This document shows, in pieces, positions 21,446 to 34,500 of a DNA stretch of 64,000 nucleotides. The stretch spans positions 30,659,933 to 30,723,932 of the forward strand of contig CM034244.1 in assembly GCA_019916065.1 (NCBI GenBank), written 5' to 3'. This DNA is from Vitellaria paradoxa (Eukaryota > Streptophyta > Magnoliopsida > Ericales > Sapotaceae). Both the position numbers and the translations under genes were made by a program. The notes under the pieces are model-generated. The model saw nothing but the letters and a program-made list of their open reading frames with translations. It searched no databases and had not been told where the DNA came from. The first letter of the stretch is position 1. Each line of letters begins with the position of its first letter.

Positions 21446-24340
21446 TTTTTTTTTCCAAAATTTACTTGTTATATTACATTTTTCATTAATTAATATTTTT
21501 GTTTCTTATTATTATTATTATTATTATTTTACTCTTGCAAGAATCATGATCATGTAGTTATCGCTCCATCCCAACATAATTATTGTCTTTAAAAGAACGA
21601 GGTGTCTAACTGATAATAACATAAATATCAATATAAGTTTTCACACATCAAGTAGCTACTTATTTATTTAATTTGAGAATCATACAAGTTTATTACAATA
21701 ATTTTTTTGAATTTTAAAATATCGCATTGGGTATGCAAGTCTCATAAATTTTAAATTGAATAACTAGTTTGTATTGTCTTATAATCTTACTTTTCATTGA
21801 CCAATCTACACTATTATCAAGATAAAATGCTGGGCATTTAGTGAAGTCTCGAATTTAATAAAATCTTAAATTTAATAAAATTTTTTATTTTTTCGTTAAT
21901 ACTCCTCAGTTTCTCCTAACAATTGATACTTTTTATAAAAACAAAAAAAAAAATGAGTAACTACCACTTAATTAAGTAAATTTAAATTTGTATATTTTAG
22001 TACTTTTTAAATGTCCTGTTCAATCGCCCACCACTTTTAAATTTTTTATCTTTTTTAAATGCCATTTAATTACAAACTATTTACTTAAATACAATTTAAA
22101 ACCAATCATCATTCATTTATATTATGCATTATTTTTTTATTCCTTCCTGCAACATATCTTTCTTTTACAAAAAATTATTGCGATCATTCAGAGATTAATT
22201 TTATTTTTTAACAATATTTTCTTTTGATAAAGCCATTGCTTATTACTTTGTAAATATTTTTCAAAAAATAATTTTTAGAAAATAAATGGAGCAAAAATTT
22301 TGACTAATTTTTTGCAACTAAAAATAATTTTTTGTTGAAAAAAAGAGTAAGAAGTACAAAATATTTATGACCAGTATGAATTGGAGAGAAGATAAATTAG
22401 AAGAAATAAAATTTTCTTCCACTTTCATGCTTGATTTTTGGATTTGGTATGAATAAAACAAAAAAAATAAATAAATCAAGGAATCCCCCTTTTTTTTTTT
22501 TTTTACTTTCCCTTTAATTTATCTTTTTTTTTTCTTCTTAAAGAAACAAGCAAAAGCGTTCATTTAATTTGGCCATTATCCACATACTTTCTATTTTTTT
22601 GTAAAAAAAATAAAAAAAATATTTAATTTAGAGGATATTTTCTTAAAATATACTTGATAGATAATAAAAAATAAATTTTAATTTTTTAAAAAATTAATAA
22701 AATTATATTTTCCAAACCAAGCAAACTTTTTCTCTGTACATGAATTTTTATATTCTACTCCATTCTATTCTCACTTTATGCTTTTTCGTATTAAATATGT
22801 TTATAAATAATTACTGCTCTTTAAATTCTTTCTTTCAAATGAGATAGCAGGCTTTATTCTATCTTGTCATTTACCTATGATGTTCCGGATTGGATTTTGC
22901 TACAATATTTTAGAGTGTCCTAAAATAGTCAGGAATATTCTAAGGATTCTAAAATTTTTTAGTGTGGTTTGAAATTTTTTAAAAGTTATTGATATACAAA
23001 AAATGTCTTGAATATTCACAAGTATGGTAAATATTATAAATTATAATATTCTAAAATCTAAAGAATATTATATAGTGTGTTAAATATTATAGAGAATTAT
23101 AGGATCCCTATGAGTATTATAAATATCTTACATATTTTGATAGATGATTCTAGAGGTATAATTCCTATCGTGCACTGAATCAAATCAATCTCCATTATCT
23201 GTTAAGAAAGTGAAGAAATATAAATAGAGGTAAATTTTGTTTATTTGTAGGAACTGTAAGTCAAAGAAGCACCCCTAGGTAAACCATAACATTGGATTTT
23301 AGATTTGTGGGGGTAAAAAATATAATAAATGGAAATAGTATAAAAGTAAAATGAAAAAAGACAATTTTTTTTTGTTAAGGTTAAAAAAATGTAAAAGAAA
23401 ATGAATAAATATTTTTTTGTTTAATTAATCATAGTTGGGGGGAAAAAAACAAATTACTATTACTATAATATGTTAATTACTGATAGGTTTTACTATAATA
23501 TATATGTTAAGTTATAGGGTTATGTTATGTTATAGGGTTTTTTTTTTTTTAAGACCTCGCTTTAATTTTTTTTTGGGGGGTCATGTAATGTGAATTCTAA
23601 GTGTCACATGTAATGCTAAATTCTGAAGTGTTCGGTAGAAAATGGAATATAAGATATATCTGGTTGCGATGGTGCTTACTCAAAAATGACAGCTGCCAAA
23701 GTCGAAACACATCTACATTTTCTATAAAAGAGTAAAGACTACATTGGAATGCCAGTCAATGCCAAGTTCTTGTTTGCATATATTTACCATTTCAATAACA
23801 TTAGCAAGATAGTCTATAATACAATTCAACAGAAACCACAAAGCGTAAAAACGTCAGAGGAGTAAGTAGTAGGAGAGCACAACAGAGCATAATTTACTTT
23901 AGGAAAATTTTATAGCAATACAAATAATAGAAAATGGAATACCTTTTCAATGCTGCAATCTTCAAAGGAGATTATTCAGTTGCTCCTTGATGACAAAATT
24001 GAGAGGCTTAGGACAAGATATTTATTTATTTTTTACATCTTTTTTTTTTTTCTCTCAAATCCTCTTCTCTCATTCAGAACACTATTTTAACATATGATAA
24101 AACTCCATTTCTAACTTTGCAATAATTATCTCAAGGATTAAGAATCACTTTCTTCTCTTTAAAAAATAATTAAGGTATTTTGTATTTAAATTATAATTTG
24201 ATTCTAATCAATGTTTTAATATTTTAATGCTTTCTCTTAATATTTTAATATTTATTTTTGTTTAATTTTGTCCCAACTCGACAAAATTTTTGAGTCCGCC
24301 CCCGTTGAACAAATCATGTACAGAAGCCAACTCTTCGATA
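21446..24340. other. AT-rich intergenic stretch
   Basis: No gene or defined element is seen. There are ATT microsatellite runs (about 21505-21530) and long T runs. A block rich in AATATT and TTCTAA words lies at about 22890-23150, and GGGTTATGTTATAGGG-type short duplications near 23515. Nothing here supports a coding call. Confidence 0.5.
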
Positions 24341-24960
24341 CTGATATACAGTATGTGTGTGTGTGTAAGACACGAAGAGAGAGACAGAAGTAGTAGAAGT
24401 AGTAACAGGGTAGTGGAGAGCATGATCACAAGGTGTTTGGGGTTGTAAAGATTTGTAAATTTTTGTCTTATAATTTGTGCAGTAACAGAAAAAGTTTTAA
24501 TTTTGTAAAATTTTGTTGAGTTTTATTTATTTATTTATTATTTTTTTGGCTTCTGAAATTTGTGCACTCTAACTTGCCCATATGTCAATTCCCGCCTCTC
24601 TCTCCAATGATGTACTTTGGTGCTGTTTCCAAAGGATTTTAGGAGTAGGACGAATTCGGGCCAACCAGTGTATTTATGCACAAGTGCATGTTTGGTGCAT
24701 GATAAGTGTATATTTTCAACTAACCACTGCAAGTAGAGGCTAATGTAATTTGTTCAAATTATTATAACTTTTGAATAATTATGTCTTATTTCAAAATCAA
24801 TAGCTAAAAAATGCACCGGCTTGACCTTGAATCCGGTGTAGGGTAGGATACAATACTACAAAACATTTACTGACACTTTATCTTCTGCCATAGCAGGCAT
24901 CTAGGCAATACTTTGAGGACATCCATACCAAATTCAAACCTACTCTCTTTCAACACTAAT
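24341..24960. other. Microsatellite-bearing spacer
   Basis: A GT run (about 24353-24366) is followed by GA and GTA runs to about 24410. An open minus-strand frame at 24732-24538 matches no family I know, and its surroundings do not look coding. No gene is called. Confidence 0.45.
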
Positions 24961-24964
24961 GATG

Positions 24965-25226
24965 TGTTTAAAATCTTAGTCGACAAATCAACTTTTGAGT
25001 TGGTTTATTGACTCTGATACTGTTAAAAAAAAACAAAGTCAAGACTCTCCGATGCCAAGCCTCACTAGTTGCTCGGGTTTTGGCCCATGGAGATGTCCGG
25101 TGGGCTCTTTGGGGGTTTGCTCCCACATCGGGAGTTGGGTGTGTGTGAGTGTTAGTTTAAAACCTTAGTCAACAAATCAATTTTTCAGTTGGTTTGTTGA
25201 TTCTGGTACTATTCAAAAGAAAAACA
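24965..25226 (-). mobile_element. TRIM-like relic with PBS-like sequences
   Basis: A segment of about 60 bp at 24965-25030 (AAAATCTTAGTCGACAAATC to CTCTGATACTGTT) recurs at 25155-25220 with about 80 percent identity. On the minus strand the inner parts read AGTATCAGAGTCAA and AGTACCAGAATCAA, close to a tRNA-iMet PBS. The intervening DNA contains CTCCCACATCGGGAG, a palindrome common in plant LTR promoters. A decayed TRIM or LTR fragment on the minus strand is the likeliest reading. Confidence 0.45.
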
Positions 25227-25244
25227 AAAAAAAAAACAAAACAC

Positions 25245-26591
25245 CAACGATGTCTCAGCAACATTTGTTGCAAATACGACTTTTCTTTTACCTGGGCAGT
25301 TAATGAAGACCCGAATCACCAACGTTGATCTTCATAGGAAAGCTTTCCATGTAAAGATAATGCAACCATGCTTTCCATGTAAAGATAATGCAACCACATT
25401 TGGGAGCTCGAACTTTTCACATGCCCATTCTACTACCAACTGAGAAGTTAAGAAGGGAAGAATCGTCCCATCTTTCTCTATTCTATGGATCTAACGCACC
25501 ATCCTCACAACATTAGAAGCACATGAAGCCACACTAGTAGAATCAGAAGTGCCCTCTGATGAACAATGGATACATCTGATGTCAACTAAAAAGTTTCTGC
25601 CCTCCACATAAAAGGTTCTGCAACCAAAAACATATTCTTCAAGTTTGTTTGCATTAGCTGTTGCGGACATGATAACAAGCCTTAAATATCGAGAGACCGG
25701 TTGGAATGTACAAAAACTCTACAAGTTAATAAAAGTGAAATATTTTGGAATTTGAAATGTAAAAAGTTATTTGAAATGATAGTTGAATGTTTTTATTTGA
25801 TTTGATATAAAGGCCCGTTGGTATGATGAAAATCGTTGAAATTTTTTGAAAACTTCTGAAAGTCTCTGAAAGTCTCTAAAATTCTCTAACATAATTTGCA
25901 CTCCTTATACTTCATGAAACAACTATAAATTTATATATATTTACATATCCCAATAACTTTTTTACAAACCCCAATAACATTCCACAAACTCCAATAATTT
26001 TTCTACAAATCCCAAAAATAATTTACATCTTTCAATAAATTTTGACATAAAATCATTCTGATAGACTCAAAAAAATTGTTCAGATGGTTTTTCTCTCCAA
26101 AAAATTGACGTAAAAGTCAAACAGTTTCACCATTTATCTCTTAAAAATGTGGTCTAGGGGCTAGCGCCAAACGTAAAAAAATTACCCAAATCATATTTTT
26201 GTTATTTTTCATAGCACCAAACACTCCCAAAGTTGTTAAAAATTATATAAAGTGACACGTGACAAAATTTTAGTGAATACTTTTGAAAACTATTGAAATT
26301 TTGTGAAACTTTTTGATACAAATGTCAGTCCAACTTTTTAAAAAATATATCAAATTTTGTTTTGACAATTTTTTGGAAAAAGTTAGAATTTTTTAAGTTT
26401 AAAAAAATTAAAATTTTTGAATTTTTTTGAAGTTGTTTTAACTTTTTTGGAGCTCCAAACGCCCTTCGTGTCTTAGGCAAAGTAAACTTTTTTATCAATG
26501 TTAAAAGGAGATTAGTGTTAAGGTTTCTTTCGTGCGCCTTATCAACAACAATGATCCAAGTTTTCACTTTATTGACGAGTAGAGAGGACAC
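25245..26591 (-). pseudogene. DEAH11/DEAH12-like RNA helicase fragment
   Basis: Read on the minus strand, 26591-26490 encodes TWIIVVDKAHERNLNTNLLL, the helicase motif II region with DEAH changed to DKAH. After an interruption by MITE sequence, 25690-25245 gives YLRLVIMSATANANKLEEYV (motif III SAT), then GCRTFYVEGRNFLVDI, KDGTILPFLTSQLVVEWACE and KVVFATNVAETSL (motif V). The order and spacing match the helicase core of plant DEAH11/DEAH12-type ATP-dependent RNA helicases, which also carry RBR ubiquitin-ligase domains not seen here. There are stops, a 27-bp tandem duplication (near 25340-25395) and no flanking exons, so it is a dead fragment. Family naming is from motif memory. Confidence 0.7.
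25812..26228. mobile_element. MITE family A, copy 1 (inside the helicase pseudogene)
   Basis: The 420-bp sequence from GGCCCGTTGGTATGATGAAA to CACCAAACACTCCC aligns end to end with 61874-62292. The ends are imperfect inverted repeats (GGGCNCGTTTGRTATRATGAAAA type). A CTCTAAAATTCTCTAACA block and TAAATTTATATATATTTACA are shared. A related short module continues at about 26230-26470 and ends GGAGCTCCAAACGCCC, possibly a second nested MITE. No duplication could be fixed. Confidence 0.7.
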
Positions 26592-26638
26592 TATTGTATA
26601 ATAACGAGATATACAAGGGATGTAAGTGATTTTGACCC

Positions 26639-26854
26639 AACTAATGCTACACTTACACCCTCTCTCTTACACCCTTCTTACACTCCACTGATTATGACGA
26701 GTCATGACTAGTGCATTCTATTCAAAATCATTACAGCCGTTAGATGTCACCTTCTATGTACGATTATGATGATCTTCAATTAGACTATATGACCTGTCAT
26801 AACCAATGAGGTGTAAGAAGGGTATAAGAGAAAGGGTGTAAGTGTAGCATTACT
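26639..26854. mobile_element. Mutator-type MITE, TSD ATTTTGACCC
   Basis: The ends are inverted repeats of about 57 bp: left TAATGCTACACTTACACCC... and right, read inward, the same start with a few changes. The 10-bp string ATTTTGACCC flanks it (26629-26638 and 26855-26864). Long inverted ends and a 9-11 bp duplication fit a Mutator-like MITE. The 216-bp unit has no coding content. Confidence 0.8.
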
Positions 26855-26880
26855 ATTTTGACCCTAAATATAGGAGTATA

Positions 26881-29114
26881 TGTAATAACCTGAATTTTTT
26901 TCCCTCTTAATTAATTTGCTTAAGTGTGGTGGTGATATTTGTTATAGTAAAAATCTAGAAAATTGAGGATTTAAAAATTTTTGGAATAATAAAATTAGTT
27001 GGAAAGATTTTCGGATTGAATTTCACTCTATGTGGGAGTTTAATGTAGAATTTCTAAAATTTTTATCCAAACACTTCCTAGCCCAATTACCTATTTGGTT
27101 CAAACCAAGCCCATTAACCCATGGGTCAACCCTTTTCTTTGACTCACCTCAACTCACTTCAACTCACTTTATCACTCTATGAGTTGACTCATGAATAATT
27201 GCTCTAAATTATTTCTCGACAACTTCATTTTTCATCTTCCATACACTCTCACAATCTTTCAAAATTATTTGACTAATTAGACAAAGAGAAGACCCTACAT
27301 TGATGACCTTAAAGCATCTTTTCAAATTATTTAGCAAACAAGATTTAAAGTATTTTGTTTGAAAGCTAGCATGATTTAAAGCATTTTGTTAATTTGTCAA
27401 AAAGCTAGCATGATTATTTAATTTGTCAAAAAGTTAGCATGATTCCCGGATCATGCCACCCATTCTCATCCATCCTCCAACACCTATCTTTAATTATATG
27501 GTTAGATAGTCAAAAAGGCTAAGCTAGATTATTTGGATTATACTACCTAATGCATAATGCTACTTTAGTGGTTTCAAGCTTAGGTAGTGGAACTTGTTTT
27601 TCTCTACCGACACTTTCTCTACACTCCCTATAAATTGTGTGTCTTTAAAGAGAAGAAAATAAGAGAGAAATAATAATAAATCATTAATTAGTGAGGATGG
27701 AGATTTGGTGTTGCTTGGAGGAAGAAGAAAGGCTTGGAATTTTCTAATTTGGGTGGTGTTCAAAGCTAACTCATTTTTCTTTCTCAGACTTGGTCATTAA
27801 TCGCCCGGGAACATTGCCGTTTGTTATTAAAAATGACTGATTTCTATACAAGGTATCCTTGGAATGTAAAAGGGTGAGAAGAAATTAAAGCACTCAGTGC
27901 TAAAGTTATTTTTGGCAATTGGGTGATGAGTGGGTAGAAATGGCCTTTTAGATGAAGATGGGAATATGCATTTTATTTGGGAGATGCTCCCTTCTGACCT
28001 AGCCAGTCAGGTAGCCAGTCGCGACGGTTAGGTTTTTGGTAGGTGACACCGTCGGTATGCATTGGATGCTAAGCCCGTAAAGTCACTGGTTCCCAAGGCT
28101 AGGGGTAGAGGAGAATAGGAGTATAATTATCTTAGGAGGATTTAGATTAAACTCCCCTACAAAATTTTACTGTGACTAGCAACCTCTCTTGTTTATGTAT
28201 GAATGATGTGTTGGAATTATTTAATTATATTTAATTTCTCTTGATGAATATTTTATAAAATATATATATATATATATATGAAACCTGTATCGCTACGGGG
28301 TTTGATCCCGAGACCTTGAAGATCTAAATCTGAGATCCCTACCACTGCAACACAGACTTCATTGTGGTATACATATCAATATTTAACTATTTTTATATGT
28401 AAGTAAAATAGTAGTTACGGTGATGGTTTCATCGAACCGTTGTAAGTATAATTTACATTATTTAGTTGAGATCTATTGAATTAATTGTTGCATAAAAGTA
28501 TGCCACCTAAACACATTCACTGTAGTGAGTCACTTAATACAGTGTAGCATTACAACCACTGCATATAGGCACCTAGGAGATTCTGATTACTGGGTTTTAG
28601 TAGCTCATCCCTTGTGGGAATATTTTTTTCAGGATATTAAATACAGGGATATAGAAGATGAGCTAGAAAGAGATTAATTTCTCTTAAATATTCCATCAAG
28701 AGAGTTATCTATTTTTTTCTTCCTTCCTGCACAGAGCTGGAGGACTTTATTTTTTTGTCTATAACAATTGTTGGATGATTGTAATTATTAAGCTTAGACC
28801 TAATTTGCTTTTAATTGGTATGTAATGTTAATCGTGTGGTTGGGACACTTAGATGGCTCTGTAATATTTTTCTCTATCTTTATTTTGTGCCCTGTAGTTG
28901 AAATCTCATCAAATGATTCAGTCCAATGACTTATAAATATTGTTGGATAAACAAGGGATTTTGGATATCTTAAATTTTTCTTGTGGGTCAACCCCAGTTT
29001 AGAGGAAAAATTCTGGGGTATGACGAAGTATTATTATCATCTTATTTTTATACCCAACAAATAAATCCCAAGTCACCATCGGGCATTGGGGTTATGAAAA
29101 TCCGGGGCGTGACA
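26881..29114. mobile_element. Solo LTR, copy 2 (same family as 2163-5948), TSD GTATA
   Basis: It starts TGTAATAACCTGAATT and ends GGGGCGTGACA, flanked by the perfect duplication GTATA (26876-26880 and 29115-29119). It follows copy 1 closely but lacks about 1.6 kb corresponding to 3030-4640. No PBS or coding region lies next to it. It shares with copy 1 the tRNA-like segment (about 28280-28360) and the TTTTAGTAGCTCA / AGATGAGCTAGAAA region, which is probably the transcribed part of the LTR. Confidence 0.88.
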
Positions 29115-29329
29115 GTATAAAGATAATTACTCCAAGTTTAATTTTACCAAATCTTAATTTGATTAATCTTAAAAATTAAAATTTACTCTAAAATATACAT
29201 TAATCACAAATTCACTTAATTGACCTAATCACTTTTTTATTTTAAACTGTTTGTTAATTTTAATATATGTTTTTATCTTTTTTTTTTAATTCTTGACTTA
29301 TCTTTTTAATCTTATTTGCATTAAACTAA

Positions 29330-31400
29330 TTTTTGATTGATTTTATAAAAATAACTCAAGCTAAAAAATATTATTTTTACTAATTGTATGTTGTACTTTG
29401 CAAAAATAGTTCAAATACTAACTAATAACGGTCAACATAACTAATTTAACTTTAAAATTGTACTTAAAAAAATATTCTCTAATCTAATTAAATTTAAAGA
29501 ATGATATTCAATCATTTTTAAATTATTTTTCAATCATAATTATTATTTAAATATTTTTCTTTGTGTTTTTAAATTTAATTTTAGATATGTTTGAAATATG
29601 TAAAATTTGAAATAATAATGAATCAATAAGGAAGTAGGTTCGTTTTAGAAACACAATAACTCATTTCACATTACTTACAACTACATAATAGACAATCAGG
29701 TACCAATATGAGACAAACAGAAGAATGAAGAAAAAATACTGAAAAATAAAAGAAATAGAGTATTCTATTCAAAAATTTCAAAAAAAGTGAAAATTCAAAA
29801 GATAAATAGAGAATAGGACTTGGTTTAATGAGAAAAAATAAAGAATTACACAAAATTGATATAGGCATGTACTAATAATATAGATTTATAAAAATAACTC
29901 AAATATTGAGTATAATCGGTTAAAAATTATCCATATGACCTATTTAAATTTAAATTTAGAAATTTTTCTAGAAAAAAATTATTCCCAATATCAAATAATA
30001 TTTTGGTATAATTTATTTTGTTTTTAAATTTAAGATATAATAAGATTTATTATTGTAAGAGAAGTTATATTTTTTAAATTTAATCAATATTTAATAAATT
30101 TTAAATCTTTTTCCAATCTAAATTAATTGTTTACTACATTTTACAATTACACTGAACCAATAGGCAAGTTCTATTTAAGAAACTCATGTGTTCACTTTAT
30201 ATTGATGAAGATCGCATTTTTCACAACCATAGTGATTTTATAGACAACAGAAAAAAGTGAAGTTATAGTCGTTTATTGATGTGAGACAAAAAGAAGTAAA
30301 AGTTTTATGAATAAAAACAAAAAGTATAAAAAAATAAAAATGATATTTGATTCAAAGATTTGTAAAAATAGAAAAACTATAATAGTAAATATCAAGAGTG
30401 CCACACAAGATTAGTAGTAATTTTTCAAATGTTTTATAAAAATGACTTAAATTAAAAATATTATTATTAATCATATGTTATAATTTAAAAGAAAAAATTG
30501 GTCAACCTGATCAATTTAAATTTAAAATTAGAATCTAGAAAAAAAAAACCACTCTTAAATTAAAAATGCTATTATCAATTGTACATTGTATTTTATAATA
30601 TATATATATATATATATGGTCAACCTTACTAATTTAAATTTAAAATTAGAATTTAAAAAAAAATCACTCCCAATGGTAGTTTTATTTAAAGCTTTGTAAA
30701 AAAAAAAAAAAAAAAAAAGAACAAACAAACAATAGAATGATGAATATAGGGAATGTAACATAAGATTTAGTAATAATTTTTTATTGATTTTATAAAAATA
30801 ATTCAAATAAAAAAATCAATATCAATCGTATACGCTTTATAAAACAAAATAAATATAGCCAATATGACCAATTTAAATTTAAAATTAGGTTTAGAAAAAT
30901 AATTACTCTCAAGCCTAACTAATATTTTTGTATTTTTGTTTTTATATTTTTAAATTCTCAAAATATTAAGAGTTGTTGTTATGTGAAAAATAACCTAATA
31001 TTATTTAAGTAATTTTTTTATATTTTTTAATTTAATTTCATTCCTATTTGTGTTTTTTAATTTAATTAAATGTATTTAAAATATACAAATTTTACAATTA
31101 TATTGAATTTTTAAGCACTCTAGTTTGTCTTTGAAACTCATAAATTCATTCATATTGAATTTTACAAACTAGTGAATCTTTTTTCAAAACTCAAGCATGT
31201 AGATCTTTTTTTGGAACTCAAGAGTTCATTCACTTTTCTTAAAATCATATACTACAACTATAGTGATTTTATAGGAAAAGAAAATGTGAAGTTTTAGTAT
31301 TTTTGCCGTGTAAGACAAAGAATAAAAGTTTTGTGAATGAGAAGAAAAGAAGAGTAGGGGAAGAAGAAATTTCAACAATTATTCAAAAATTATGAAAAAG
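29330..31400. repeat. Degenerate long-period AT-rich repeats
   Basis: A motif TTTATAAAAATAACTCAAAT followed by a GGTCAACNTNACTAATTTAA-type block and TTTAAAATTAGAATNTAGAA recurs near 29340, 29885, 30430, 30600 (partial) and 30786. A second block around GTGAAGTTNTAGT and GACAAAAAGAA recurs near 29650, 30250 and 31300. Spacing is irregular, about 360-550 bp. There is no coding sequence. A TA run (30598-30617) and a 19-base A run (about 30700) are also present. Confidence 0.55.
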
Positions 31401-31512
31401 GGGGGAAGAAAATAGAATTTAAATAAGCATATTACATAAAATTGAAGTGGAGAGAACGAGAGAGAGAATAAAATTTTTTAGTATTATGAAAGAGATATAT
31501 ATATATATTTTA

Positions 31513-34500
31513 AGGCAAATGCTAACATATGCCCTAAGGGCATAAGTTAAGGAGCATTTTTGGACTTTGTTTTTACTGCTAAACACATTTTTCTATGTTA
31601 AAAGGTTTTAATTTTTTATAAAAAAAATCAACCATCAAACATTAATTATACCAATTAATTTAAATGACAAAATTAACCCTACAAAACTAATCTGTATAAA
31701 AATTAATATACAACAGACATTAAATTATCAATTAGAATATTAGCTTACGGATGAATGTGAAGGGTCATAATCTTTCATATTAAAATATTTCCCTCCAAAA
31801 AATTCCCTCCAACAATCATCATCCTATTTAATTTTCGTAACTTTCTCCCATTTACAACAGGGAGCAGATCAAGTTGAGCTTGAGATGAAAGAAGTATTTT
31901 GAAGAATTGCTTTTAAAAAGGTACTTTTTCTTATTTCACTTTTTATATTATGTTTTTTTTAGGAGTTTTATGTGCATTGCATATTAATATTATAATATTT
32001 TTAATCATATTGAAAAATTTTCTATTTTGTTTTCTATTTTTTTTATGTTACATAGTATTAGAGAAATGGATAGAGATTTTAATTTAAATGAGTATCCAAA
32101 GGAAAATGAAGAATCTGGGTTTGATTGTGAAAATTTGGAATTTTTTGGAGGAGTGCAAGAAAATGAAAGTTTGGTAAAAAATGATTTTGAACCTTTTGTT
32201 GGTCAATGCTTTCTTAGTGAAAAAGAAGCTTTCATTTTCTATAAAAACTATGCAAAAAGACATGGGTTTTCAATTTGGAAAGAACGATTCATCACAAAAG
32301 GTGAAGAATTAAGAAGACAGGATTTTCTTTTGCTATCGTGAAGGGAGAACACCACTCAAAATTGTTCAACCATCTATGGAGCAACGAAATAGAAATCATT
32401 AAGGTGTGGGCGTAAGGCATTTATGCATTATTTTGCGGAATTGTTTTGACATTTTTCCACAAGAATGGCATGTTATTAAGTTTGTTATAGATCATAACCA
32501 TGAGTTGTTGACACCTTCACAAATACGTTTTCTTCCGGCAAATCGAGTGATCACTAAAGATGATGAAGAACGTCTTCTAGCATTGAAAGAATGAGATCTT
32601 TCAATTAGACAAATAACGCACGCTATGAAGCTTGAAAAGAACGTCAAACATGGTCATCTTCCATTTTTTCAAAAAAGGTGTTTGTAATTTTTTCACCAAA
32701 ATTAGGAGGAAGAATGACGTGAATGATGTCACAAACCTTTTACAACATTACAAAATGGCCAAAGAAGAAAACGTAAAGTTTTAATATGGGTTCAAAGTAG
32801 TTAAAGAAAAAGGTTAGAGCATATATTTTGGTCTCCTTCTTATTGCTTTGATTGGTACCAAAAATATAGAGATGTCGTTGTCTTTGATACTACCTACAAG
32901 GTAAATGCTTATGAAATGCCCTTTAGCATTTTCGTGGGAGTCAATAATCATGGCAAGACAATATTGTTTGGATGCGCACTTCTTTGAAATGAGACAACAT
33001 GTGCCTTTCAATGGTTAATGAAGGTAATATTCTAATTTTACTTTTCCTTTGAAAACCATGTGTTATTATATAATCTAATGCATTTCAATTTTTTTAATTG
33101 TATACATTTGTATCTTTGATGAAGAAGTCACCCAAGATCATTTTAACCGATCAAGATCCATGGATAATGAATGCAATTGCCAAAGAGTTGCCATCAACAA
33201 AACATAGCTTTTGCATATGGCATATTACTAGTGGTTGGTTCACATCTATTCTTAGAAATCAAGAATAGAAATTGTGTGATAATTTTTATAAGTTATATAA
33301 ATTGGAGACGCGCAAAGAATTTGAGTATCAATGGCCTCGTGTGATTACAAAATATGGCTTGGGTGCAAATAAGCATGTTAGTGGCTTATATCATATCAGG
33401 CAATTTTGGGTGCCTTTTTACCTTCGAGATCACTTTTTTGTGGGATGACAACAATAGGATGATCTGAGAGTATAAATGCATATGTCAAACGCTTTATTGG
33501 TTCTCACACAAATTTGAGTCAATTTGTAAACAAGTTACTATGGATTAAGTAATCATTATTTTTATAATTAGATTAAATCTATTTACGTTCCTTTTCATCA
33601 TTACAATTTTAATTGTCAAATTTAGGTTGATCTTGCTATTGGAGACATTGAGTAAGGGGAATTACATGACACAATGTTGGAAACATATAGAAGCTCCTCT
33701 TTGAGATCAATGTCGCCGCAAGAGGAGCAAGCTCGTGAAGTGCTCACACCTTTTTCTTTCAAAAAATTTCAAGAGGAGTTTGGAAGAGTAACTCAGTATT
33801 CACTATTTCATAAGAATAATGGCGAGTTTGTTATACAACACTACAAGGAAAAAGATAGTCAAAAGCACAAAGTATTTTAGGACAAGGAGACAATAAATTG
33901 TAGTTGTAAGCATTTTGAGTTTTGGGGAATATTTTGTTGTCATATATTAAGCGTATTTCTTCACAAGGATTGTTACAAAATTCCATCCAAGTATTTACCA
34001 TTGCGTTAGTGCCCTGATGAATTACAAGGTCAACAAGTGTAGCAAATTTTGGAAAGGGAAACTTGGCTGACAATCAAACAATTGAAATAGATGATGTTCA
34101 TTGTCCTCTAACTTTGAAAACAAAAAGCACCCTAAGCGAAACCGAATGAAAGGAGGAAAAGAATTGGGAAAACAAATGAAAGCTTGTAGACTATGCAAAT
34201 GTCTTGATCATAATATAACAACATGTCCAGAGAAGGAAAACATTATGTTCTGTAATGGATCACAAAAGATGAACAGGAGAATAGCTTCAAAAGGTGGAGA
34301 TTTGAACCCAATTTTTCTTTGAAGTGTTAGGTAATTAGTTGTAATGATTTAGAAGCAATATACTTTTGGAAACTTTTGATTGTTATTATTATTTTTTTTT
34401 TTTTTTTTTTGCCCAAAAGTTGGAACTTTTGAATGTAAATGATCTTTTTGTTTTGGATGAATTCTAGTCGATCTTTTTGTTGGATTACTTCATTTGTACT

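Noticed and set aside
24538..24732. 64-codon minus-strand frame
   Set aside because: No recognisable motif, no link to the nearby helicase fragment, and no supporting context.
32066..34322. Functional FAR1-related host transcription factor
   Set aside because: Several stops and frameshifts interrupt the domains, and inverted ends flank the locus, so a dead transposase is a better reading.
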